From NCBI RefSeq assembly GCF_904846645.1, contig NZ_CAJHBO010000011.1, positions 30,974-94,973 of the forward strand: a stretch of 64,000 nucleotides of DNA, given 5' to 3'. The notes beneath the pieces are model-generated. The model was not told the DNA's origin, made no database searches, and saw only the letters and a list, made by a program, of their open reading frames with translations. Of this stretch, positions 18,739 to 26,635 are shown piece after piece (position 1 is the first letter of the stretch; each line of letters begins with the position of its first letter). Source of the DNA: Psychrobacter sp. Pi2-1 (GTDB lineage: Bacteria > Pseudomonadota > Gammaproteobacteria > Pseudomonadales > Moraxellaceae). The position numbers and the translations under genes were made by a program.

Positions 18739-20829
18739 TTACTGCGCTTCCGTTTTTAGTGGCTTATCCAAAGGCACATTATACAATCGCAATGCTTCTT
18801 TCATCACATTATGGAAGACAGGGGCGACCGTTAGACCAGCATAAATCTGACCGCGCGGGTCTTCGATAAGCATTACGCCTACCAGCTTTGGATTAGATGC
18901 AGGTGCCATACCAGCAAAGACGTTACGATACTGATCCGTATAGTAACCACCGTCTGGATTGATACGGCGTGACGTACCCGTCTTACCTGCCACGCGATAT
19001 CCATCAATGGCGGCGGCTTTCGCCGTACCACCAGGCTCAGTCACGCTCTCAAGCATCTGTACAATCGACATTGCTTGCTCATGTGCCATAATGCGTTTGC
19101 TTGGCTGCGACTTATCATCTTTAATTAAAGTTAATGGATGCATGACTCCACCTGCTGCTAGGGCTGAATACGCCTGTGCAACCTGTGCCAATGTCACTTG
19201 CAGACCATAACCATAACTAACCGTCGCACGGCGCGAGGTTTCTTTCTCTTTTGGCGTAACAATCAGACCGCTGCCCTCACCTGGGAACTGCAAAGGTGTT
19301 TTTGAGCCAAAGCCAAACTGTCGTTGCATATTGCTAATAGCATCGGCTGGCAGTGATAGCGCAATCTTGGTAGAAGCAACGTTACTGGATTTCTGTAGTA
19401 GCGTTGCCATGTTAATCATACCCAAATTATTATGATCTCGAATGGTATAGCCACGTACGCGAATCGAACCGGGATTGGTATCAATCAAGGTCGTTGGCGT
19501 ATATTTACCCGAGTCTAGCGCTGCCGCCACGGTAAACGGTTTCATCACCGAACCTGGCTCAAACACATCTAACAGTGCGCGGTTACGCTGATTTTCACCT
19601 GTCATCTCGTTAAGGTTGTTCGAGTTAAACGACGGCCATGTCGATAGTGCTAATACTTCACCAGTTTGTACATCAACAATCATACCCGTGGACCAGCGGG
19701 CTTTTTGCAAGCGTCCAGCTTTTTCTAACTCTTTATATAGCAAATACTGTAAGCGCGAATCAATCGTCAATGCCACATCTTTGCCTGGTACTTCCGGCTC
19801 AATCTGCTTAATTTCTTTTAGGCTGTTTTGTTTGGCGTCTTTTAGAACCAGAACTTTCCCATCATCACCTGCCAGATCTTTTTCATACTGACGCTCAATA
19901 CCAGCACGGCCTTCATAGCCGCCTTCAGGATCCTTGGCGTTTTGACCCATAAAGCCCAGCAGCTGTGCATTAGACTGTGGCTGCGGGTAATAACGCTGAA
20001 AGAAATTCTTTTCGTAGACACCAGGGAAATCAAGCGAACTGACGCTTTGGGCAATCTCAGGTGTGACCTTATTAAGCAGTGGCAAATAGTGCGAACCTGC
20101 GCCAGATGGCAAAGCAGCTTTTACGGCTTTCTCATCGGTCACATCGATACTGTCATCAATAGCCGTGACTTTCTTTAGTTCATCGACCGAGATATTGGCA
20201 GCAGCGGCTAGCTTGGTCAGGTCCATATTATCTAGACGCTTTTGCATACGCGCCTGTAATTGTGGACTGCTAGGATTGGTAATGATAATGCGCTTTAGCT
20301 CGTAATATTCACGCGAATAATCATGCGGACTGAATGAAACCGTCGCGAGCGGCGCGCTGACCGCAAGCGGTAGATTATTACGATCGGTAATCATACCGCG
20401 ATAAGACTTCTGGGTACGCTCACTGGTAATAAGCTCATTGCCTTTGTCTTGATAGAACTGTGCGTTGGCAACCTGAATATAATAGGCGCGGCTAATCAAT
20501 AGCGCTAATATGACCAGCGCTAGACCCCAGACCATACGAAAACGGTTTTTGTCTTGTTCGAAACCACCGAGAGCAGAAGCACCTGACGCTTTGCTCGAAA
20601 AAACCATTTTGCTCTTGCGGTTTTTTACACTGGTGTAAGCCCCTTGGGTATCGCTTTTTTTGATGCGTCCGAATAGTTTTGCCTTACGATTGCTTGCAGC
20701 TTTATCGGGCTTGCTGCTCGTCTGACCAGATTTAGCAGCACTGGCTCGGCGGAGAGGTTTGGTTATCTTGCCGCTGGCTGGTTTCTTGCTGGTGTTTTTT
20801 GCGGTGGATTTAGGCTTTTTCTCACTCAT
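18739..20829 (-). CDS. ftsI: FtsI (PBP3), septal peptidoglycan transpeptidase
   Basis: The division-specific D,D-transpeptidase (PBP3), a partner of FtsW and a beta-lactam target. Domain order: a cytoplasmic Lys/Ser/Ala-rich tail (residues 1-95), one membrane anchor (about 99-117), the PBP dimerisation domain (with 'RGMITDRNNLPLAVS'), then the transpeptidase. The active-site serine is in 'EPGSVMKPFTV' (SxxK), followed by 'KSSN' (SxN) and 'GKTGTSRR' (KTG). At 696 residues it exceeds E. coli FtsI (588), mainly because of the basic cytoplasmic tail, which is about 70 residues longer. Its start overlaps the ftsL stop by four bases (ATGA), so the two are translationally coupled. Confidence 0.97.
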   Translation of the reverse strand: MSEKKPKSTAKNTSKKPASGKITKPLRRASAAKSGQTSSKPDKAASNRKAKLFGRIKKSDTQGAYTSVKNRKSKMVFSSKASGASALGGFEQDKNRFRMVWGLALVILALLISRAYYIQVANAQFYQDKGNELITSERTQKSYRGMITDRNNLPLAVSAPLATVSFSPHDYSREYYELKRIIITNPSSPQLQARMQKRLDNMDLTKLAAAANISVDELKKVTAIDDSIDVTDEKAVKAALPSGAGSHYLPLLNKVTPEIAQSVSSLDFPGVYEKNFFQRYYPQPQSNAQLLGFMGQNAKDPEGGYEGRAGIERQYEKDLAGDDGKVLVLKDAKQNSLKEIKQIEPEVPGKDVALTIDSRLQYLLYKELEKAGRLQKARWSTGMIVDVQTGEVLALSTWPSFNSNNLNEMTGENQRNRALLDVFEPGSVMKPFTVAAALDSGKYTPTTLIDTNPGSIRVRGYTIRDHNNLGMINMATLLQKSSNVASTKIALSLPADAISNMQRQFGFGSKTPLQFPGEGSGLIVTPKEKETSRRATVSYGYGLQVTLAQVAQAYSALAAGGVMHPLTLIKDDKSQPSKRIMAHEQAMSIVQMLESVTEPGGTAKAAAIDGYRVAGKTGTSRRINPDGGYYTDQYRNVFAGMAPASNPKLVGVMLIEDPRGQIYAGLTVAPVFHNVMKEALRLYNVPLDKPLKTEAQ

Positions 20830-21308
20830 TGTCCTGCCTCCATCGCTGGTTCTTCAGGAGAGATGTCGGTAGAGGCACGTGGACCAATAACGTCAGACAT
20901 ATCTTCATCTGAGTCTTCCGTAACCACTGGCACCAATGCCGTAGCGACACCAGGCTGGATAATCAGCTTATCCTTTAATGTTGGCGAATACATACCCAGT
21001 TCAGCAACCGCTCGACTGGCAATCTGCGGAGTGGCGCTAAAAGTTTGTTGCTCAATCAATAGACGCTGATGCTCTACTTGTAGCTTACGTTCTTGTTTTT
21101 TCATGTCTTGCAAGGTTTTGTAGTCCTGATGATATTGCTGAACTTCTTCGGCAGTTTTGATACCACTCCATACAATCGTGGCTGCCAATAGCAGTAGCAC
21201 GACCACATAAATGCTCACCACATTAAACCGGCGCACGAACAGCTCGCCGACATCGGTATTATAAGGTGTAGCAGTGCGGCGATTCGCAGGTTTGTCAGAT
21301 ATTGCCAT
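20826..21308 (-). CDS. ftsL: FtsL, division protein
   Basis: A 160-residue bitopic membrane protein of the FtsQLB division complex. A cytoplasmic N-terminus (about 30 residues) is followed by one hydrophobic helix ('VVSIYVVVLLLLAATIVWSG') and a coiled-coil periplasmic region rich in Gln, Glu, Lys and Leu ('KTLQDMKKQERKLQVEHQRL'). An acidic, Pro-containing tail of about 40 residues ends the protein and makes it longer than typical FtsL (about 120). Sequence similarity in FtsL is always low; the call rests on topology and on the position between rsmH and ftsI, with a 4-base overlap with ftsI. Confidence 0.92.
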   Translation of the reverse strand: MAISDKPANRRTATPYNTDVGELFVRRFNVVSIYVVVLLLLAATIVWSGIKTAEEVQQYHQDYKTLQDMKKQERKLQVEHQRLLIEQQTFSATPQIASRAVAELGMYSPTLKDKLIIQPGVATALVPVVTEDSDEDMSDVIGPRASTDISPEEPAMEAGQ

Positions 21309-21717
21309 GACGATCTCAAAAAGGTGAACGTAAACGATAGAGTAGATAACGGATTGCGAAAGATGAACGTGTCATTATTCGGTCATACCATCGATAAATA
21401 TAAAAACAAAGACACTTATAAGTGTAAAAACTAAACTAAAAAAAACGAATGTAAAAACACATTCAATAGCTAATATATTTAGGAGCCATAAATCATTACA
21501 ACTCATGGCTATCAATAGGTCATGCCACAACCAAACACGTTGCATGGCTATCTACATATAAAGCCATTCAACTATCATGCAGATAAAAACCAACTGCTGA
21601 GCCTAACAGACAATATTTACAGATTTTTAACAGTGGCGTAGCCATTAGGACATTTGCGCATCATTTAGACAAACATTAGCAATCTTATTCGACTATGGCT
21701 TGTGGCATCATGTTGTT
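21309..21717. other. Intergenic gap rsmH / ftsL
   Basis: A 409-bp AT-rich stretch without a supported gene separates rsmH and ftsL, which are nearly adjacent in most dcw clusters. It may contain a secondary promoter for ftsL-mraY. I see no strong hairpin or repeat. Confidence 0.5.
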
Positions 21718-22869
21718 CTATGATTTTGTTGTCTGCTCATAAGCTGTATCAGTACGCGTTGCCATACGCAACCATGCACTGCGCGCGCGCGGGTTTTGGC
21801 TCGTTTCAGCTTTGCTTGGGCCAACGCGTTTAGGTTTGCTAAAGTAACGTGGACGATTCGGCGGCATTGGCAGGTTTTCGTCTTCTGGATACTGCCCTTT
21901 GCTATGACGCTGCAAAAACTGCTTGATACGGCGATCTTCTAATGAGTGAAAACTAATGACCGCAAGCTGCCCACCTGACTTTAAGATAGGAATGCTTTGC
22001 GCTAAAAAGTCGTCAACATCGCCCAACTCATTATTAATAAAGATACGCATGGCCTGAAAGCTTTGCGTTGCTGGATGTTTGCCGCGCTGCCAGTTGGGAT
22101 GCGCTACTTTGATAACTTCTGCTAGCTCGAGCGTAGACTCATAGCTCTCCATCTGTTTGATAGCGCGGGCAATACGGCGACTATGACGCTCTTCGCCAAA
22201 CTCATAAAGCACATTGGCCAACGTTTCATCATCGACTTTCTCAAGCCATTCGGCAACTGACTGGCCACGACTGGTATCCATACGCATGTCTACTGCCCCA
22301 TCACGCATAAAGCTAAAGCCGCGACTACCATCATCAATCTGCGGTGATGAAATACCCAAATCTGCCATTAAGCCATCAACTTCACTGGTACCCATAGCAG
22401 CCAGACTGTCGGTCAACGTCGCAAAACTATCGTGAACCACACGCACGCGGCTGTCTTTGCTTGCCAGCTCTTGCGCCACACTAATGGCTGTTGGATCTTT
22501 GTCAAAGACAATCAGTGTGGCGTCATCGGCAAGTTGACTTAGTAGCAGTCGGCTATGGCCACCACGGCCAAAAGTTGCATCAACGTAGATACCACTTATA
22601 TTTAAGCTATTTTGGTCGCCTTCTGTTTGCTTAGGCAAGGATTTTACACCGAGCACCGCAGCGACAGTCTCTTGCAGCAGCACCGCATCATGGACAAAAC
22701 TTAATTCATCAGACGTGATATCGCCCTCATGACGGGCGTGAGTAACATCCAGATCGACATCTTGCGTAGACGCATCCTTTATAGCAGAAGGACTAGACAC
22801 TGACTCAGAGAGATCAGCGGCGGCAGAAGGACTGGCTTTCGATTTTGGCTTAGACTTTGATAGGGACAC
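21718..22869 (-). CDS. rsmH: RsmH (MraW), 16S rRNA m4C1402 methyltransferase
   Basis: A SAM-dependent enzyme that N4-methylates C1402 of 16S rRNA in the ribosomal P site. The catalytic domain starts at 'HDAVLLQETVAAVLG' and shows the SAM motif 'YVDATFGRGGHSRLLL', 'GLMADLGISSPQIDDGSRGF' and the C-terminal 'HSLEDRRIKQFLQRHSKG'. Before the core is a Ser/Lys/Asp-rich extension of about 60 residues, counted from a GTG at 22869 (weak GAG upstream). A GTG at 22962 would extend it by 31 more, less plausible residues, so the start is uncertain. This is the first dcw gene here; mraZ, which usually precedes it, is absent and gltX lies divergently upstream. Confidence 0.93.
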   Translation of the reverse strand: MSLSKSKPKSKASPSAAADLSESVSSPSAIKDASTQDVDLDVTHARHEGDITSDELSFVHDAVLLQETVAAVLGVKSLPKQTEGDQNSLNISGIYVDATFGRGGHSRLLLSQLADDATLIVFDKDPTAISVAQELASKDSRVRVVHDSFATLTDSLAAMGTSEVDGLMADLGISSPQIDDGSRGFSFMRDGAVDMRMDTSRGQSVAEWLEKVDDETLANVLYEFGEERHSRRIARAIKQMESYESTLELAEVIKVAHPNWQRGKHPATQSFQAMRIFINNELGDVDDFLAQSIPILKSGGQLAVISFHSLEDRRIKQFLQRHSKGQYPEDENLPMPPNRPRYFSKPKRVGPSKAETSQNPRARSAWLRMATRTDTAYEQTTKS

Positions 22870-23011
22870 AAACAACTCAATAGATGACGACCGTACTGGC
22901 CAGTAATTAGATGAAAATAAACAAGTTATGACTTGCTTAGCATTATTATCGCAAGGATACACCTGTAGTCAAGCACTAGAAGGGCTTTTCATTAAAAATA
23001 TCACATGTCTC

Positions 23012-23020
23012 TGTTATACT
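23012..23020 (+). promoter_or_regulatory. Extended -10 element for gltX
   Basis: TGTTATACT, an extended -10 (TGn-TATACT), lies about 100 bp before the gltX ATG; the -35 (TTAAAA at 17 bp) is weak, as is usual with an extended -10. Confidence 0.5.
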
Positions 23021-23119
23021 AGCGCTATATTTTACGCTATTTCTTAACATCGACTTCATATCTTTCATCGCTATTTATACTAATAGCTTATATCGATAGC
23101 AAACTTTGAGACTTTTATC

Positions 23120-24643
23120 ATGCAAACCTCTACTGACAGCACGCGCCCTGTACGTACGCGTATCGCCCCATCACCAACTGGCTTCCCGCACGTAGGTACT
23201 GCCTATATTGCTCTATTTAACTTGGCTTTTGCCAAAGCTCACGGCGGCGAATTCATCTTACGTATCGAAGACACTGATCAGACTCGCTCGACTGAGCAAT
23301 CAGAACAAATGATTTTGGATGCCCTACGCTGGGTTGGTCTAGATTGGAGCGAGGGCCCAGATATTGGCGGCCCACACGCCCCTTATCGTCAGAGCGAACG
23401 TAGCGATATCTATAAAAAGCACGCTGAGATACTCATAGAAAAAGACCATGCGTTCCGCTGTTTTTGTACCCCTGAAGAGTTAGACGCTATGCGTGCTGAG
23501 CAAATGGCCAATGGCGAGACCCCTCGTTATGATGGTCGCTGTGCCCATCTTGCACCAGAAAAAACTGAGCAATTGGTAAGCGAGGGCAAATCACACGTGA
23601 TTCGTATGCGAGTGCCAACCGAAGGCACTTGTCAAGTACAAGACATGCTGCGCGGTACGGTTGAGTTCCCTTGGACTCAAGTCGATATGCAAGTACTGCT
23701 AAAAACAGACGGCATGCCAACCTATCATCTAGCCAACGTCGTCGATGACCATCTGATGGAAATCACCCATGTGATGCGCGGTGAAGAGTGGTTGAACTCT
23801 GCGCCTAAGCATCAACTACTTTATGATTATTTTGGTTGGGAAATGCCTACGCTTTGCCACATGCCGCTACTGCGTAATCCTGATAAATCAAAACTGTCTA
23901 AACGCAAAAACCCAACCTCTATCACCTACTATCGTGATGCAGGCGTGCTACCTGAAGCGCTGCTAAACTATCTCGGTCGTATGGGCTACTCAATGCCTAA
24001 TGATGCTGAGCAGTTCACACTAGAAGAAATGATTGCCAGCTTTGATATTCAGCGTGTGTCGCTTGGTGGCCCTATCTTCGATATCGAAAAGCTCAACTGG
24101 CTCAATGCAGAATGGCTACGTGCGCTTAGCCCTGAAGAGCTAAAGAATAAAATCCTTGAGTGGGCCAGCAACAGTGACAAGCTAACCGCTATCGCAGCGG
24201 CGATTCAGCCACGTATCGAGCTATTGTCTGATGCGGTTAATTGGGGTGGTTTCTACTTCCAAAACCTACCTGACATCAATGCTGAGAGTTTCACTCATAA
24301 ATCGCTCACCCCTGAGCAAATTATCGAGATGCTGCAATTAGCACTTTGGCAATTAGAAGTCTTGCCAACGTGGTCAGAAGAAAACATCTACGCCACACTA
24401 AAAGGCCTTGCTGCTCATCTGGATATCAAGATGCGTGACTTTATGGCGCCGTTCTTTATCGCTATCGCTGGTAGCACCTCATCGACGCCAGTCATGAACT
24501 CTATGGCGATTATCGGTGCTGACATGACCTTGACTCGCTTGCGTCATGCAGTTGATGTATTAGGCGGCCTCGGTAAAAAGAAACTGAAAAAACTTGAGAA
24601 ACAAGCGGCAGAATTGCCAGATTTCTTAGCTGCTGCTGAATAG
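23120..24643 (+). CDS. gltX: GltX, glutamyl-tRNA synthetase
   Basis: A class I aminoacyl-tRNA synthetase that charges tRNA-Glu. The HIGH-type motif appears as '[18 protein letters not shown]' at residue 18 on, '[13 protein letters not shown]' follows, and the KMSKS loop is 'KLSKRKNP' near residue 257. The length of 507 residues fits a full-length GluRS with the anticodon-binding C-terminus, so it is not the truncated GluQ form. It is divergent from rsmH, ends at a clear terminator, and tRNA-Glu(TTC) lies about 870 bp downstream. Confidence 0.97.
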   Translation: MQTSTDSTRPVRTRIAPSPTGFPHVGTAYIALFNLAFAKAHGGEFILRIEDTDQTRSTEQSEQMILDALRWVGLDWSEGPDIGGPHAPYRQSERSDIYKKHAEILIEKDHAFRCFCTPEELDAMRAEQMANGETPRYDGRCAHLAPEKTEQLVSEGKSHVIRMRVPTEGTCQVQDMLRGTVEFPWTQVDMQVLLKTDGMPTYHLANVVDDHLMEITHVMRGEEWLNSAPKHQLLYDYFGWEMPTLCHMPLLRNPDKSKLSKRKNPTSITYYRDAGVLPEALLNYLGRMGYSMPNDAEQFTLEEMIASFDIQRVSLGGPIFDIEKLNWLNAEWLRALSPEELKNKILEWASNSDKLTAIAAAIQPRIELLSDAVNWGGFYFQNLPDINAESFTHKSLTPEQIIEMLQLALWQLEVLPTWSEENIYATLKGLAAHLDIKMRDFMAPFFIAIAGSTSSTPVMNSMAIIGADMTLTRLRHAVDVLGGLGKKKLKKLEKQAAELPDFLAAAE

Positions 24644-24700
24644 TTCAGAAGCTGAACAACTTATCTACTAAACAGTTAACTAGCTAAACTTGTCGAATGT

Positions 24701-24731
24701 AAAAGGGTCAGGCCATCTCTGGCCCTTTTTT
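24701..24731 (+). terminator. gltX terminator
   Basis: AAAAGGG...GGCCA and TGGCC-CTTTTTT form a stem with a small bulge and a TCTC loop, followed by six U residues. Confidence 0.85.
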
Positions 24732-24802
24732 CGTTGTTAATCAGTACAACTACCCTCGTATTATTAAACGTCTTTTATTAAATATTTCAATTGGAAATAA
24801 AC

Positions 24803-25168
24803 ATGGCCGCTAAAACCATCACAATAGAAAGCAAAGATTATGTCTTTAACACGCTAAAAGAAGCACAGAAATATTATGATGCCATCGTCAAAGAGCTTTT
24901 TGAGGCAAACCTAACCCTGACGACAGGTCAAGACTTCGAAGATTTTAAATGGATATACACCACGTACTGTGGCTACACCAAGCATAATCTAGATAAATTG
25001 GGCGAATATGACATCATTGGCGTCAAAGGTATCAGAACGATCCGAGAAAAAGGCGGTCAATATATGCCAACTGAATGCTGTGCGATTGTTTTTTCTGATG
25101 GCAGCGAAGAAGAGTTTTATACCGATAAAGCCATCAAAGAGATCGCACTTAAGCAAAATCCACGCTAA
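24803..25168 (+). CDS. DCL/DUF3223-like protein
   Basis: A 121-residue cytoplasmic protein. The order of features ('FNTLKEAQKYYDAIVKELFE', then 'FKWIYTTYCGYTKHNLDKLG', then 'IIGVKGIRTIREKGGQYM', then 'CAIVFSDGSEEEFYTDKAI') looks like the DUF3223 family, known from the plant DCL proteins involved in plastid rRNA maturation and found in scattered bacteria. The function in bacteria is not established. The ATG at 24803 follows GGAAA at a good distance; a TTG at 24791 is less likely. It lies between the gltX terminator and the tRNA-Ala promoter and is transcribed alone. Family assignment by eye. Confidence 0.68.
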   Translation: MAAKTITIESKDYVFNTLKEAQKYYDAIVKELFEANLTLTTGQDFEDFKWIYTTYCGYTKHNLDKLGEYDIIGVKGIRTIREKGGQYMPTECCAIVFSDGSEEEFYTDKAIKEIALKQNPR

Positions 25169-25244
25169 TTCGGACGTGTTGAGCCTTTAAAATAGGCTAA
25201 ATCACTTTTTTTTGCATATTTATGAATTATTTTTAAAATAGTTG

Positions 25245-25273
25245 TTGACAGGGCTGCCGGTCTTGCATAAAAT
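25245..25273 (+). promoter_or_regulatory. Sigma-70 promoter of the tRNA-Ala/tRNA-Glu operon
   Basis: TTGACA, a 17-bp spacer with GC-rich content, and TAAAAT, ending 17 bp before tRNA-Ala. This is a near-perfect consensus promoter. Confidence 0.88.
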
Positions 25274-25290
25274 ACGCACACTCTTAGCGA

Positions 25291-25366
25291 GGGGCTATAG
25301 CTCAGTTGGTAGAGCACTTGCATGGCATGCAAGGGGTCAACGGTTCGACTCCGTTTAGCTCCACCA
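25291..25366 (+). tRNA. tRNA-Ala (anticodon GGC)
   Basis: Acceptor GGGGCTA pairs with TAGCTCC (one G-U), discriminator A, encoded CCA. Stem CTTGC/GCAAG encloses ATGGCAT, giving anticodon GGC (reads GCC/GCU). A D arm (AGCTCAGTTGGTAGAGC) and T arm with GGTTCGACTCC are present. 76 bases. Confidence 0.97.
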
Positions 25367-25514
25367 TACTTATTTATAGCAACGCTCAGTATTACTGAAA
25401 CGTAATAATAAATACTCGCTAGTAGGACGATATCAGCACCTAGGCAATGCTTATTTAATAAGCTATCTGATATTGTGAAGTACCGTTGTAACCACTGGTT
25501 ATAACACTCTATGC

Positions 25515-25590
25515 GTCCCCATCGTCTAGAGGCCTAGGACACCGCCCTTTCACGGCGGTAACGGGGGTTCGAATCCCCCTGGGGACGCCA
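25515..25590 (+). tRNA. tRNA-Glu (anticodon TTC)
   Basis: Acceptor GTCCCCA pairs with TGGGGAC, discriminator G, encoded CCA. Stem CCGCC/GGCGG encloses CTTTCAC, giving anticodon TTC. T arm GGGGGTTCGAATCCCCC is intact. Probably co-transcribed with tRNA-Ala 148 bp upstream and ended by the hairpin at 25653. Confidence 0.97.
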
Positions 25591-25652
25591 CTATTCGGCG
25601 TCACTTATTAGCACTTTTGCTTAGCATTAGGTTAGACTAATAAGCGAACAAT

Positions 25653-25690
25653 AAAAAAGCCCAGCCATCATATGGTGACTGGGCTTTTTT
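25653..25690 (+). terminator. Terminator of the tRNA operon
   Basis: AAAAAAGCCCAG and CTGGGCTTTTTT form a long stem around CCATCATATGGTGA, followed by a U-run. Confidence 0.9.
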
Positions 25691-25729
25691 ATGTCTGTCG
25701 TTTCTCAACATCCTCTATTCTGTTGTCGT

Positions 25730-25771
25730 TAGCTTATTATTAATAGCTGCTAGCTTACTGTTGATAGCACT
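25730..25771. repeat. Two-copy imperfect 21 bp tandem repeat
   Basis: TAGCTTATTATTAATAGCTGC (25730-25750) is followed directly by a second copy with about 15 of 21 bases identical (25751-25771). It lies between the tRNA terminator and the LysE gene. Confidence 0.5.
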
Positions 25772-25882
25772 ATTGCCAACCTATCTAATACTCGTTAATA
25801 TCGATCTGACAAGCGTATTTATAAAGTGCAGCCACATACTATAAATGATGGGGCTTAGCGTGATTAAAGGGAAGTGATTGCT

Positions 25883-26533
25883 ATGTTTGGTATCGAGAAT
25901 TATCTAGGGTTTATTTTAGCGGCTATTTTGTTAAACCTAACGCCAGGTACGGATAGCATGTACATCATCACCCGTAGTGTCTCACAGGGGCAAACAGCAG
26001 GGGTTTATTCTGTTCTTGGCATTACTTCGGGTATTTTGGTACATACGTTATTGGCGGCGCTAGGATTGTCCGTATTACTTGCCAACTCCCCTACCGCTTT
26101 TATGATTGTTAAGTATATTGGGGCCAGCTATTTGTGTTATTTAGGTCTAAAAATGCTACTGAGCAAAAACTCGAGCTCGATAGCAAACAATTTATTCAAA
26201 GATCAGAACGTGACTAGCCAAAAGGCTGTAGATGGTTGGCAAATATATAAGCAAGGTGTGTTAACCAATACTTTTAACCCAAAAGTCGCTCTATTCTTTC
26301 TCGCGTTTTTTCCTCAGTTTATCGACGCTAATTATGCTTATGGCATGCTGTCATTTTTAATGTTGGGACTGACTTTTGCCACCACAGGCTTTATATGGTG
26401 CTTGTGTTTGGCAATGTTGGCGTCAAAGTTCAGCAAAAAACTAAGAGAGAATCCAAAAATTGAATCCATGATGAATAAAATAAGTGGTGTCGTATTTATG
26501 GGGCTAGGAATTAAGCTGTTGACTGAGAAGACT
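25883..26533 (+). CDS. LysE/RhtB family amino acid exporter
   Basis: A 217-residue inner-membrane exporter of the LysE/RhtB family, which expels amino acids such as homoserine, threonine or lysine. It has about six hydrophobic segments. The family signature is at the start: 'NYLGFILAAILLNLTPGTDS' and 'YIITRSVSQGQTAGVYSVLGI'; the middle shows 'FNPKVALFFLAFFPQFI'. The ATG at 25883 follows AAGGGAAG at normal spacing, so the GTG at 25874 is rejected. It stands alone and converges on acnA with a shared terminator. The substrate cannot be inferred. Confidence 0.9.
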
Positions 26534-26570
26534 TAAAGAGTAAAGTAACAAGAAGAAAAACGTCTTCCAT

Positions 26571-26613
26571 AAAAAAGCCCAATCCCCTACTTTGAAGGAG
26601 ATTGGGCTTTTTG
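26571..26613. terminator. Bidirectional terminator, lysE-type gene / acnA
   Basis: AAAAAAGCCCAATC(C) and GATTGGGCTTTTT flank a loop with CCTACTTTGAAGGA; A and T runs on both sides between convergent genes. Confidence 0.9.
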
Positions 26614-26635
26614 TCATATAAAGCTTAACTAATTG

